Assembly: GCF_003958625.1 (NCBI RefSeq)
Contig: NZ_RSEL01000013.1
Location: forward strand, 62,001-126,000
Length of the DNA stretch: 64,000 bases
Direction: 5' to 3'
Source of the DNA: Tsuneonella rigui
Lineage (GTDB): Bacteria > Pseudomonadota > Alphaproteobacteria > Sphingomonadales > Sphingomonadaceae
Shown in pieces: positions 46,947-55,863 of this stretch (within the stretch, counting starts at the first letter, position 1; the number at the start of each line of letters is the position of its first letter). Below the pieces are notes generated by a model. That model was given only the letters and a program-made list of their open reading frames with translations, was not told the DNA's origin and made no database searches. A program made the position numbers and the translations under genes.

Positions 46947-47684
46947 ATGTCGTATTTCGATGGCTTCGTGATTCCGGTGCCGAGCACCGGCAAGGACGAA
47001 TTCCTCCGCCACGCCAGCACGGTCGATCCGGTGTTCCTCGAGCATGGCGCGCTTCGCGTCGTCGAATGCTGGGGCGCCGACCTCAAGCCCGGCGAGACGA
47101 CCGACTTCCAGGGCGCGGTCGCCGCGAAGGACGATGAGACGGTCGCCTTCGCGTGGATCGAATGGCCCGACAAGGCGACCCGCGATGCCGGCATGGCCAA
47201 GATCACCGCGCTGATGGAGGCTGACCCGCGCATGAGCCGCGAGACCAACCCGGTGCCGTTCGACGGTGCGCGAATGATCTTCGGCGGGTTCGAGCCGATG
47301 GTCGTGCACGGCACGCCGAACAAGGGCGACTATGTCCAGGGCTTCGTCATCCCGGTGCCGCAGGGGCGGCGCGAGGACTACCGCAAGATGGCCGACGATG
47401 CCTGGACCATGTTTGATGGCTACGGCGCCACCAGCGTGGTCGAGGCGTGGGGCGACGACGTTCCCCAAGGCCAGCAGACCGACTTCTACAGGGCAGTGAA
47501 GGCGGAAGAGGGCGAGAACGTTGTCTTCAGCTACATGACCTGGCCCAGCCGCGCGGTGTGCGACGCGGCGGCCGAGAAGATGATGAACGATCCGGACATG
47601 AAGATGCCCGACAACATGCCCTTCAATCCGCAGCGCATGATCTACGGCGGCTTCGAGCCGGTCCTCGAACTGGGAGGCAAGTGA
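46947..47684 (+). CDS. Tandem DUF1428 protein
   Basis: 245 aa built from two DUF1428 repeats (about 1-120 and 125-243). Both carry the same markers: GFVIPVP, VVECWGADLKPGETTDF versus VVEAWGDDVPQGQQTDF, and the closing RMIFGGFEPM versus RMIYGGFEPV. The DUF1428 family is usually a single ~117-aa unit with a dimeric ferredoxin-like fold; fusion would give a built-in dimer. Overlaps the next gene by 1 nt (TGATG). Confidence 0.88.
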   Translation: MSYFDGFVIPVPSTGKDEFLRHASTVDPVFLEHGALRVVECWGADLKPGETTDFQGAVAAKDDETVAFAWIEWPDKATRDAGMAKITALMEADPRMSRETNPVPFDGARMIFGGFEPMVVHGTPNKGDYVQGFVIPVPQGRREDYRKMADDAWTMFDGYGATSVVEAWGDDVPQGQQTDFYRAVKAEEGENVVFSYMTWPSRAVCDAAAEKMMNDPDMKMPDNMPFNPQRMIYGGFEPVLELGGK

Positions 47685-48481
47685 TGAGCGACGAGCGCGG
47701 CGGCTTCGTCTGGTACGAGCTGATCACCGACGATGTCGACAAGGCGCGCGACTTCTACCGCGCGGTGGTCGGCTGGGAAATCGCGGCCGAGGGACAGGCA
47801 ATGCCCACCGGCACCACCTACCGCATGATCCAGCGCAGCGACGGCGGCAACGCCGGCGGCGTGCTGACGATGAGCGACGACATGAAGGCCCACGGCGCCA
47901 AGCCGGTGTGGCTCGGCTATATCCACCATCCCGAGGTCGATGCGGCGGTCGCGCGAATCAAGGCTGCGGGCGGCGCGGTGCATATGCCGCCGATGGACAT
48001 GCCGGGCGTCGGCCGCATCGCGATGGTCGCCGATCCGCAGGGCGCCCAGTTCTATGTCATGAACCCCACCCCGCCCGAGCCCGGCGCTAAGAGCGACGTG
48101 TTCGATTACGCCAAGGCGCAGCACATCCGCTGGAACGAGCTGTGGACCACCGACCAGGCAGCGGCGGTGACGCTCTACACCGAACTGTTCGGCTGGACCC
48201 AGAAAGGCGCGATGCCGATGGGGCCGATGGGCGACTACCTGTTCATCCAGCACGACGGCGGCGGCATCGGCGCGATCGCCAAGGCGCAGCCGGGCGGCGA
48301 GGGCACTCGCTGGCAGTATTTCGCCGGCGTCGACGACATCGACCGCGCGTGCGCCGCGGCGGTCGAGCACGGCGGCGAGGTGCTGGGCGAGCCGCAGCAG
48401 ATCCCCGGCGGCGAATACACCGTCTATGCCCACGACCCGAGCGGCGCGACCATCGGCCTCGTCGGCCCGCGCAAGGAGTAG
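47684..48481 (+). CDS. Double-VOC-domain protein
   Basis: 265 aa with two VOC units: FVWYELITDDVDKARDFYRAVVGWEI to ADPQGAQFYVM, and IRWNELWTTDQAAAVTLYTELFGW to AHDPSGATIGLVGP. The layout is that of the CFP32/hydroxylase-like VOC proteins found in actinomycetes and proteobacteria. GGAGG is 7 nt from the ATG. The stop is 5 nt before the PhnB-like start. Confidence 0.9.
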   Translation: MSDERGGFVWYELITDDVDKARDFYRAVVGWEIAAEGQAMPTGTTYRMIQRSDGGNAGGVLTMSDDMKAHGAKPVWLGYIHHPEVDAAVARIKAAGGAVHMPPMDMPGVGRIAMVADPQGAQFYVMNPTPPEPGAKSDVFDYAKAQHIRWNELWTTDQAAAVTLYTELFGWTQKGAMPMGPMGDYLFIQHDGGGIGAIAKAQPGGEGTRWQYFAGVDDIDRACAAAVEHGGEVLGEPQQIPGGEYTVYAHDPSGATIGLVGPRKE

Positions 48482-48486
48482 AAGCA

Positions 48487-48966
48487 ATGCCTAACAAGAA
48501 CACGATTTGCGTCTGGTACGATAAGGGCGCGCGCGAGGCGGCGGAGTTTTACGCCTCGGTCTTCCCCGACAGCCAGGTGACCGCGGTTCACCGCGCGCCG
48601 GGCGACTATCCAGACGGGCACGAAGGCGACGAACTGACGGTGGAATTCACCGTCTGCGGCGTGCCGTGCCTCGGCCTCAACGGCGGCCCCCAGTTCCCGC
48701 AGACCGAAGCCTTCAGCTTCCAGATCATGACCGAGGATCAGGAAGAGACCGACCGCTACTGGAACGCGATCGTCGGCAATGGCGGGGCGGAAAGCGCGTG
48801 CGGTTGGTGCAAGGACAAGTGGGGCGTCAACTGGCAGATCACCCCTCGCACGCTGACCGAGGCGCTCGCCGCCGGCGGCGACGAGGCCAAGCGCGCCTTT
48901 GCGGTGATGATGGACATGCAGAAGATCGACGTCGCGGCGATCGACGCGGCGCGGCGGGGAGACTGA
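48487..48966 (+). CDS. PhnB-like VOC protein
   Basis: 159 aa of the PhnB/3-demethylubiquinone methyltransferase-like VOC clan: ICVWYDKGAREAAEFYASVFPDS, LTVEFTVCGVPCLGLNGGPQF and CGWCKDKWGVNWQITPRTL. Despite the domain name no methyltransferase motifs are present. Fourth gene of the operon. Confidence 0.9.
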   Translation: MPNKNTICVWYDKGAREAAEFYASVFPDSQVTAVHRAPGDYPDGHEGDELTVEFTVCGVPCLGLNGGPQFPQTEAFSFQIMTEDQEETDRYWNAIVGNGGAESACGWCKDKWGVNWQITPRTLTEALAAGGDEAKRAFAVMMDMQKIDVAAIDAARRGD

Positions 48967-48968
48967 CG

Positions 48969-49646
48969 ATGGCGCGCAAGATCACCGGTGGCTGCTTCCT
49001 GTCATTGGACGGCGTGATGCAGGCCCCCGGCGGCCCGACCGAGGACACGCAGGGCGGCTTCGATGAGGGCGGCTGGATGTTCAAGATCTGGGACCCGGGC
49101 ATCGAGGAGACGCTCGGCAAGATGTTCTCCGGCGATTACGACCTGCTGCTCGGACGCCGGACCTACGACATCTTCGCGGCCTACTGGCCCTATGCCGAGG
49201 AGCCGGAGAACCGCCCGATGCGTGATGCGTTCGATGCGGCGAATAAATATGTCCTCACGCGCGGTGACCAGCCGCTCGAGTGGCAGAACAGCCACCGCCT
49301 CAAGGGCATCGAGGATGTCGCGACGATCAAGGCGAGTGAGGGCTCCGACCTCGTCATCCAGGGATCGAGCACGATCTATCCGGCGCTCCTCGCGGCGGGC
49401 CTGATCGATGAGCTGGTGCTGATGACCTTCCCGGTCACCCTGGGGAAAGGCAAGCGCCTGTTCGGCGAGGGCACCCCGGTCGAGGGGCTTGAGATGATCG
49501 AGCACCGGGTGACCGACAAGGGCACCGTAATCGCCACCTACAAACCCGGCGGCGCGCTGCCGCCCTATCCGCCCGAAGGCCCGATCGGCGCCAAGAGCGA
49601 GCGCGAGGCCGAGCGCCAGCGCAAGATGGCGGCGGGGACCTGGTGA
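48969..49646 (+). CDS. RibD-C/dihydrofolate reductase-like protein
   Basis: 225 aa: KITGGCFLSLDGVMQAPGGP, YDLLLGRRTYDIFAAYWP and DLVIQGSSTIYPALLAAGLIDELVLMTFPVTLGKGKRLFG follow the RibD_C/DHFR-like fold. Likely an NAD(P)H-dependent reductase. The C-terminal 30 residues are charged and lie outside the domain. Overlaps the GST start by 1 nt. Confidence 0.9.
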   Translation: MARKITGGCFLSLDGVMQAPGGPTEDTQGGFDEGGWMFKIWDPGIEETLGKMFSGDYDLLLGRRTYDIFAAYWPYAEEPENRPMRDAFDAANKYVLTRGDQPLEWQNSHRLKGIEDVATIKASEGSDLVIQGSSTIYPALLAAGLIDELVLMTFPVTLGKGKRLFGEGTPVEGLEMIEHRVTDKGTVIATYKPGGALPPYPPEGPIGAKSEREAERQRKMAAGTW

Positions 49647-50299
49647 TGCTGCAGATCTACGGCCACCCGTTCTCGTCCTACACCTGGAAGGCGCTGATTC
49701 CGCTCTACGCCAACGGCACGCCGTTCGAGTTCCGCTCGGTCGATCCGGGCGAGGGCGCGGACAACGGCGAGTTCGTCGCCGCGGCGCACCCCGCGGGCAA
49801 GTTCCCGGTGCTGGTCGACGGCGACACAACGGTCGTGGAGGCGACCGCGATCGTCGAATACCTCGCGGTCCACCACCCCGGCCCGGCGCCGCTGATCCCG
49901 CCCGATCCGGCGCAGGCGGCGACCGCGCGGATGATCGACCGAGTATTCGACAACTACGTGATGAACACCGCGACGCGGGTGGTTCTCGCCTACATCGTCG
50001 GTAACGGAACGCCCGATCCCACGGAGGTGGAGGACGCCAAGGCGGGCTTGCGCCGCAGTTATCACTGGCTGGAGGACTGGCTCGGCGCGAACACGCTGCC
50101 ACCGCACGTCAGCCTAGTGACTTGCGCCGCCGCCCCGGCGCTGTTCTATGCCGACTGGATCGAGCCGATCCCGGACGATCATCCGCGGCTCAAAGCCCTG
50201 CGCGCTGAGCTGCTCGCGCTGCCGTCGGTATCGCGCTGCGTTGAGGAGGCGCGGCCGTTCCGCCACTACTTCCCGCCGGGCGCTCCCGACCGCGATTGA
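49646..50299 (+). CDS. Glutathione S-transferase family protein (first in operon)
   Basis: 217 aa. N-terminal thioredoxin fold LQIYGHPFSSYTWKALIPLYANG with a Ser-rich catalytic loop, GKFPVLVDGD and VVEATAIVEYLA, then a helical C-terminal domain. ATG at 49646 overlaps the reductase stop (TGATG); a GTG three nt upstream is less likely. Confidence 0.9.
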   Translation: MLQIYGHPFSSYTWKALIPLYANGTPFEFRSVDPGEGADNGEFVAAAHPAGKFPVLVDGDTTVVEATAIVEYLAVHHPGPAPLIPPDPAQAATARMIDRVFDNYVMNTATRVVLAYIVGNGTPDPTEVEDAKAGLRRSYHWLEDWLGANTLPPHVSLVTCAAAPALFYADWIEPIPDDHPRLKALRAELLALPSVSRCVEEARPFRHYFPPGAPDRD

Positions 50300-50355
50300 C
50301 GGACGGTGATGTTCCGCTAATGTTCTACTCCGGGTCGCGCCGGGGAGTGAGTCGA

Positions 50356-50835
50356 ATGGCCACGCACGAAGGCGGCTGCGCATGCGGCGAAGTCCGCTAC
50401 CGGTTGGGGAGCGAGCCGATCGTGGTTCACTGCTGCCACTGCCGCTGGTGCCAGCGGGAAAGCGGCACGGCGTTCGCCCTGAATGCGGTGATCGAGGCGG
50501 AGCGGGTCGAGCTGGTCTCAGGCCAGCCCGAGCGAATCGATACCCCGTCGGCCATCGGCAAGGGCCAGCCGGTGTTCCGCTGCCGGACCTGCAAGGTCGC
50601 GCTGTGGAGCCACTACGCGGGCGCGGACGACAAGGCGGACTTCATCCGCGTCGGCACGCTCGATGATCCCGATGCATTTCCGCCCGACGTGCACATCTTC
50701 ACCGAGAGCAAGCAGCCGTGGGTCGTGCTGCCCGAGGGCGCCGAGCAGTTCCCGATCTTCTACTCGGGCAAGGACGTGGTGCGGATTTACGGCGAGGACG
50801 GTGCGGCGCGCTGGCGCGCCCTGAAGGAGAGCTGA
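50356..50835 (+). CDS. GFA-family protein (glutathione-dependent formaldehyde-activating-like)
   Basis: 159 aa with the zinc-binding GFA fold: GGCACGEVRYRL, HCCHCRWCQRESGTAFALNAV and CRTCKVALWSH supply the cysteine ligands. Gfa of Paracoccus was reported to condense formaldehyde with glutathione, though most homologues are uncharacterised. ATG at 50356 fits the family start. Ends 1 nt before the last GST. Confidence 0.9.
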   Translation: MATHEGGCACGEVRYRLGSEPIVVHCCHCRWCQRESGTAFALNAVIEAERVELVSGQPERIDTPSAIGKGQPVFRCRTCKVALWSHYAGADDKADFIRVGTLDDPDAFPPDVHIFTESKQPWVVLPEGAEQFPIFYSGKDVVRIYGEDGAARWRALKES

Positions 50836-50836
50836 G

Positions 50837-51463
50837 ATGGCCGAATACACTTTCTACACCAACCCGATGAGCCGCGGGCAGATCGTGCGCTGGGCGCTGC
50901 ACGAGGCGGGCGCGGACTACGAGCAGGTGCTGGTCGATTGGGCAGCCAAGGGCGATCTTCTCAAGGTCAACCCGATGGGCAAAGTGCCGACCATCGTCCA
51001 CCACCACGGCGGGCACGACCATGTGGTTACTGAAGCGGCGGCGATCTGCCACTACCTCGCCGAGATGAGCGCGCCCGACCTGCTCCCGCGCGATCACGAG
51101 AAGGCGGACTACTTCCGCTGGCTGTTCTTCGCCGCGGGGCCGCTCGAACAGGCGGTGGTCGCGAAGTCGATGGGCTGGGAAGTTAAGCCCGAGCGTGAGG
51201 GGATGGCGGGGTTCGGCAACTACGACCGCACGGTCGATGCGCTCGACGGCTGGCTGTCCGCTCACGACTACGTCTGCGGCGGGCGGTTCACGATGGCGGA
51301 CGTCTATGTCGGCAGCGCGGTCGACTGGGGTCTTCAGTTCGGCTCGATCCCGACGCGCGCCAACTTCGAGGCCTACGCCAATCGCTTCCGCAACCGCGAA
51401 GCATACCAGGCAGGCAAAGCGATCGACGGGCAGCTCATTGCCGAGATGCAAGCCAAGGCCTGA
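50837..51463 (+). CDS. Glutathione S-transferase family protein (second in operon)
   Basis: 208 aa. YTFYTNPMSRGQIVRWALHEAGADYE, MGKVPTIVHH and VTEAAAICHYLAEM in the thioredoxin-like domain; C-terminal helices DYVCGGRFTMADVYVGSAVDWG. Ser in MSRGQIVRW is the probable thiolate-stabilising residue. Last gene of the operon. Confidence 0.92.
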   Translation: MAEYTFYTNPMSRGQIVRWALHEAGADYEQVLVDWAAKGDLLKVNPMGKVPTIVHHHGGHDHVVTEAAAICHYLAEMSAPDLLPRDHEKADYFRWLFFAAGPLEQAVVAKSMGWEVKPEREGMAGFGNYDRTVDALDGWLSAHDYVCGGRFTMADVYVGSAVDWGLQFGSIPTRANFEAYANRFRNREAYQAGKAIDGQLIAEMQAKA

Positions 51464-51521
51464 CCGCTCCCAAGATTTTCGCCGGTTTCCCTAGCGTCGC
51501 ATCTGGCCTAGGGCGCCCGCG

Positions 51522-52778
51522 ATGACTCAGACCGCCACCGCCCGCCCTCAGGCCGCAGACGCCGCTCTGCCGCTCACGATCGACGATGTCCGCGCCGCCG
51601 CCCAGCGGATCGCGGGCGCGGTGGTGCGCACCCCGACGATGCATTCGCAGACGCTGTCGAACATCGTCGGCACCGAGATCTGGCTCAAGTTCGAGAACCT
51701 GCAGTTCACCGCCGCCTACAAGGAGCGCGGCGCGCTCAACGCGCTGCTCCAGCTCACCCAGGAACAGCGCGACCGCGGCGTGATCGCGGCCTCGGCCGGC
51801 AATCACTCGCAGGGGCTCAGCTACCACGGCACCCGCCTCGGCGTGCCGGTGACGATCGTCATGCCGCGCACCACGCCGAGCGTGAAGATCATGCAGACCG
51901 AGAGCGTCGGCGGCAACGTCGTGCTCGAGGGCGAGACCTTCGACGACGCCTACGCCCACGCGCGCCAGCTCGAAAAGGAGCGCAACCTCACCTTCGTCCA
52001 CCCGTTCGACGATCCGCACGTCGCCGCGGGCGCGGGGACGGTGGCGCTCGAGATGCTTGAGGATGCCCCGGAGATCGATTGCCTGGTGGTGCCGATCGGC
52101 GGCGGCGGGCTCATCAGCGGCGTGTCCACCGTCGCCAAGGCGCAGGATCGGCCGATCGAGGTGATCGGGGTCGAAGCGGCGCTCTACCCGTCGATGTATT
52201 CGCGGATCAACGGCACCCCGATGCCATGCGGCGGCGATACGCTGGCCGAAGGCATCGCGGTCAAGGAGCCGGGCGAGTTCACCAGCCGCGTGATCGCCGA
52301 AAGGGTCGACGACATTCTGCTGGTCGAGGAAGCCGAGCTGGAACGCGCGGTCAGCCTGCTGCTGCAGATCGAGAAGACTGTCGTCGAAGGCGCCGGTTCT
52401 GCCGGTCTCGCGGCGATGCTGGCACACCCGAACCGGTTCAAGGGCAAGAAGGTCGGCCTCGTGCTGTGCGGCGGCAATATTGACCCGCGCCTGCTCGCCA
52501 ACGTGCTGCTGCGCGATCTCGCCCGCTCGGGTCGCTTGGCAAGACTGCGTATCACCCTGCAGGACCGCCCCGGCGCGCTCTACAAGGTGATGAAGGAGTT
52601 CAACGCGCACAACGTCAACATCATCGAGATCTACCACCAGCGCATCTTCACCTCGCTGCCGGCGAAGGGCCTGATCACCGACATCGAGTGCGAGGCGCGC
52701 GACAAGGACCAGATCGATGCGCTGGTCGCCGCACTGAAGGACGGCGGCTACACCGTCCAGCTGGTCGAACTCGGCTGA
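51522..52778 (+). CDS. ilvA: Threonine ammonia-lyase
   Basis: PLP-dependent deamination of threonine to 2-oxobutyrate, entry step of isoleucine synthesis; 418 aa. PLP lysine K67 in AAYKERGALN, SAGNHSQGLSY, glycine loop PIGGGGLISG and a C-terminal ACT domain (about 335-418, RITLQDRPGALYKVMKEFNAHNVNI) for feedback control. Has its own start 59 nt after the GST stop; may be a separate transcription unit. Confidence 0.95.
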   Translation: MTQTATARPQAADAALPLTIDDVRAAAQRIAGAVVRTPTMHSQTLSNIVGTEIWLKFENLQFTAAYKERGALNALLQLTQEQRDRGVIAASAGNHSQGLSYHGTRLGVPVTIVMPRTTPSVKIMQTESVGGNVVLEGETFDDAYAHARQLEKERNLTFVHPFDDPHVAAGAGTVALEMLEDAPEIDCLVVPIGGGGLISGVSTVAKAQDRPIEVIGVEAALYPSMYSRINGTPMPCGGDTLAEGIAVKEPGEFTSRVIAERVDDILLVEEAELERAVSLLLQIEKTVVEGAGSAGLAAMLAHPNRFKGKKVGLVLCGGNIDPRLLANVLLRDLARSGRLARLRITLQDRPGALYKVMKEFNAHNVNIIEIYHQRIFTSLPAKGLITDIECEARDKDQIDALVAALKDGGYTVQLVELG

Positions 52779-52782
52779 TCCG

Positions 52783-52799
52783 CGGGCACCGCGTGCCCG
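52783..52799. other. Hairpin between ilvA and the SDR gene
   Basis: CGGGCAC / GTGCCCG (7 bp, CGC loop) with no T-run on either side, so not a classical terminator. Confidence 0.3.
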
Positions 52800-52818
52800 G
52801 CGGCGCGTTGGTGCGGTG

Positions 52819-53592
52819 ATGGATCTGGCAGGACAGACCGCGGTCGTCACCGGCGGCGAGTCGGGCATCGGGCGCGCATGCGCGATCGCGCTGGCGCAGC
52901 GCGGTGCGCGGGTTGCGCTGACGTACTTCGCGGACGCAGATGCGGGTTACGGAACTGTCGCCGCGATCAAACAGGCAGGCGGATCGGCGCTGGCCGTCCG
53001 CTGCGACGTCGCCGACGAAGGGCAGGTTCAAGCGTTGTTCGCCGCCGCCGAGCAGGCGTTCGGCCCGGTGCGCCTGCTGGTCAATTCGGCGGGCGTCAAC
53101 ATGAGCGGCATTCCTCTCGCGCAGATGGACCTCGCGCTGTTCGAGCACACGATTGCGGCTGATCTCGTCGGCCCGTTCCTCACCTGCCGCCGCTTCGTCC
53201 GCGCGCTGGAGAGTGCCGGGCAGGGCGGCCGGATCGTCAACATCTCCTCGATACACGAACGCGCGCCGAGGCCGGGTGGGGTCGACTACGATGCGGCCAA
53301 GGGCGGGCTGGCGCAGCTCACCGCGACGCTCGCGCTCGAGCTCGCGCCCAAGGGCATCGCGGTGAATGGCGTGGCGCCGGGCATGATCCTCACCCCGATG
53401 AACCAGTCGGCGATCGACCATCCGGACGAGCTCAAGTGCAAGGAAGCGGCGATCCCCTGGGGCCGCGCGGGCACGCCGGAGGAGGTGGCGGAGCTCGTCG
53501 CCTTCCTCCTGTCACCGCAGGCCGACTACATCACCGGCACCACCGTCACGATCGACGGCGCGCTCTCGCTGACCGTGGCGCAGGGAGCCTGA
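52819..53592 (+). CDS. Short-chain dehydrogenase (glucose 1-dehydrogenase-like)
   Basis: 257 aa. TGGESGIGRACAIAL cofactor loop, NSAG, catalytic S in NISSIHE and Y-DAA-K, and the C-terminal GWGRAGTPEEVA-like (WGRAGTPEEVAELVAF) plus ITGTTVTIDGAL blocks of classical SDRs. Followed at 4 nt by the GH130-like gene, so the pair probably acts on one sugar. Confidence 0.92.
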   Translation: MDLAGQTAVVTGGESGIGRACAIALAQRGARVALTYFADADAGYGTVAAIKQAGGSALAVRCDVADEGQVQALFAAAEQAFGPVRLLVNSAGVNMSGIPLAQMDLALFEHTIAADLVGPFLTCRRFVRALESAGQGGRIVNISSIHERAPRPGGVDYDAAKGGLAQLTATLALELAPKGIAVNGVAPGMILTPMNQSAIDHPDELKCKEAAIPWGRAGTPEEVAELVAFLLSPQADYITGTTVTIDGALSLTVAQGA

Positions 53593-53596
53593 GCCG

Positions 53597-54505
53597 ATGC
53601 AGTCCTACGTCGTGGAAGCGCTCGACGATGTCACCCTCGACATCTCCGAGCCCGACGGCCTCCTCGCCGGCTATGACCTCATGAGCCCCTACGTCTGGAC
53701 CGACGACAAGGGCTGTCACCTGCTGGTCCGCGTGCTGCCCAATCCCCTCAAGCCCGGCGACCCGACCGGCGTGATCTACCAAGGCACCTCGAAGGATCAC
53801 CTGCGCTTCGTGATGGACCAGAAGCCCGCGATCGAACCGGGACCGGAAGACGATGACGCCGCCGGGGTCGAGGACCCGACCGTCGTCATCGCCGAGAACC
53901 ACCACCTGCTGGTGTACTACACCGGGGTGCACGGCGACCCGATGCAGGGCTGCCTGATGGTCGCGCGCGGCGAAGACCTGCGTTCGCTGAAGAAGGAGCG
54001 CGTCGCGCTGAAGGCGCCGCCGGGCGAGGGCAACATCAAGGAAGCCACGGTTGCGCAAGGGTCTGACGGGCGTTGGCGGCTGTTCTACGAATACGCCAAG
54101 GACCACGCCTCGCGCATCGGGCTGGCGGTCGGGCCGACGCCCGACGGCCCGTGGGAGATCGCCGACGATCCCTTCATCATCCGCGAGGATTCGTGGGACA
54201 ACTGGCACCTCTCGACCGGGCCGATCGTCGCCCTGCCGGGGCGCGATCCCGTGATGTTCTACAATGGCGCGACCGTCGATGCGCGCTGGAGGATCGGGTG
54301 GATCACCTTCGACGCCAACTTCGAGAAGGTGACCGCGCGCGGTCTGGAGCCGTTGATCGTGCCCCCGCCGCCCGAGCACCGCAACGCGACCGACATCGCC
54401 TTCGCCGCGTCCTGCCTGGTGGAGGATGAAGCGGTCCAGCTCTATTTCAGCGCCGAGGATCGCCTGCTGCGGCGGGCCACGGTGCGACTGCTGGCGAGCG
54501 CGTGA
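53597..54505 (+). CDS. GH130-like glycosidase/phosphorylase
   Basis: 302 aa. Five-bladed beta-propeller pattern with GVEDPTVVIAENHHLLVYYTGV (the family VEDPT Asp region), FYEYAKDHASRIGLAVG, DNWHLSTGPI and VMFYNGATVDARWRIGWI. GH130 members include beta-1,4-mannosyl phosphorylases and hydrolases. No signal peptide, so cytoplasmic action on a mannoside or related sugar is likely. Confidence 0.8.
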   Translation: MQSYVVEALDDVTLDISEPDGLLAGYDLMSPYVWTDDKGCHLLVRVLPNPLKPGDPTGVIYQGTSKDHLRFVMDQKPAIEPGPEDDDAAGVEDPTVVIAENHHLLVYYTGVHGDPMQGCLMVARGEDLRSLKKERVALKAPPGEGNIKEATVAQGSDGRWRLFYEYAKDHASRIGLAVGPTPDGPWEIADDPFIIREDSWDNWHLSTGPIVALPGRDPVMFYNGATVDARWRIGWITFDANFEKVTARGLEPLIVPPPPEHRNATDIAFAASCLVEDEAVQLYFSAEDRLLRRATVRLLASA

Positions 54506-54525
54506 CGTCAATGCAAACCGGTCCA

Positions 54526-54823
54526 TCACCCCGGACTAGATCCGGGGTGATGCTGCCTTTGCGACGGCGAGGAAAAGCACCAGCCCCGGATCAAGTCCGG
54601 GGCGACGAGGGAGGGGAGGTAAAGCATCCGCTCTGCATCAGGCGTGGGCGACACAGCTCCGCTGTCAGCGACGACTCCGCACCCCGCGAAACTTCTTCAC
54701 AACTGCTGACGAGCACAAGACATCAGCTCACAGAGGTCCGTCACCCCGGACTAAATCCGGGGTGGTGCTGCCTTTGCGACGTCGAGGAAAAGCACCAGCC
54801 CTGGATCAAGTCCGGGGCGACGA
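54526..54823. repeat. Duplicated 83-bp palindromic repeat (54526-54608 and 54741-54823)
   Basis: Two direct copies of 83 bp, 215 bp apart, differ at only 4 positions. Inside each, a left arm of 22 nt ending GGATCCGGGG-like is inverted by the right arm (20 of 22 match), around CCCCGGA...TCCGGGG, giving REP/BIME-like hairpins. A second pair of related segments (CGCGAAACTT near 54685 and 54873) suggests a larger duplication with indels. The 515-nt gap 54506-55020 otherwise has no gene I can support. Confidence 0.85.
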
Positions 54824-55020
54824 CCAAGGGAAGGTGGATCTGATCGGCCCCTGGCGGCATGCGCCAAGCGCCCGCGAAACTTTCTCGCAACTGTGCAAAC
54901 TAAGTTTCCGTTAACCGAGATAGATGGTTAAGGGTCTTTTACCGCCGGGCGCGGACCGCCATAAAGGTGCTGCGCTTCGGACGCGATTGTTTCACCCGCG
55001 AGAGGACCCTGGCAGCTCCC

Positions 55021-55863
55021 GTGACGGCCCCCGTTCGCTTTCCCCGGTTCTTCGTGACGAGCCCCGCGCCGTGCCCGTACCTGCCGGGCAAGAGCGAGCG
55101 GAAAGTGTTCACCGAGCTCAAGGGCCCGCACGCCGATCAGCTGATCGAGGCGCTCGGGCGGATCGGGTTCCGCCGCAGCCAGACCGTCGCCTACCGGCCC
55201 AGCTGCGTCGATTGCCAGGCGTGCGTCTCGGTCCGGGTGCCGGTGCGCGACTTCACGCCGTCGACCACCCAGAAGCGCAATCTCAAGCGCAATTCGGACC
55301 TGATCGCGACCGAGTGCCGCCCGTGGGCGACCGGCGAGCAGTTCGATCTGCTGCGCAAGTATCTCGGCACCCGCCACCCCGGCGGCGGCATGGCCGCGAT
55401 GGACGAAATTGATTACGCCGATATGGTGGAACATACGCCCGTAACCAGCTACGTCGTTGAATATAGGGAGCCCTCCGACGGATTGATGCCGGGACGCCTT
55501 GTCGGCGCCTGCCTCACCGACCGGCAGGGCGACGGGTTGTCGATGATCTATTCGTTCTACGACCCGGAACATGAGGCACGGTCCGGGCTTGGCAACTATA
55601 TCATCCTCGACCACATCCGGCGCGCCCGGGAAGATGGCCTGGGACACGTCTACCTCGGCTACTGGGTCGATGGGTCCGACCGGATGCAATACAAGATCCG
55701 CTACCGCCCGATCGAGTTGCTCGGCCGCGACGGCTGGCGTCGGCTCTCGTCCGAAAAGCACGACGCGCTCATCGCTGCCGCTGCCAGCGCTCCCCGCCGG
55801 GCGCGCGACGGCGCCAGTCCCGCCAAGGACGCCTCGCTCCCGCAATTCGATTTTTCCGAGTAG
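55021..55863 (+). CDS. bpt: Aspartate/glutamate leucyltransferase (bacterial arginyltransferase homologue)
   Basis: Adds leucine from Leu-tRNA to N-terminal Asp or Glu, making an N-degron for ClpAP. 280 aa: [39 protein letters not shown] with clustered Cys, and [51 protein letters not shown] at 55021 starts the family N-terminus; a GTG at 54967 would add 18 residues. Precedes tamA. Confidence 0.94.
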   Translation: MTAPVRFPRFFVTSPAPCPYLPGKSERKVFTELKGPHADQLIEALGRIGFRRSQTVAYRPSCVDCQACVSVRVPVRDFTPSTTQKRNLKRNSDLIATECRPWATGEQFDLLRKYLGTRHPGGGMAAMDEIDYADMVEHTPVTSYVVEYREPSDGLMPGRLVGACLTDRQGDGLSMIYSFYDPEHEARSGLGNYIILDHIRRAREDGLGHVYLGYWVDGSDRMQYKIRYRPIELLGRDGWRRLSSEKHDALIAAAASAPRRARDGASPAKDASLPQFDFSE

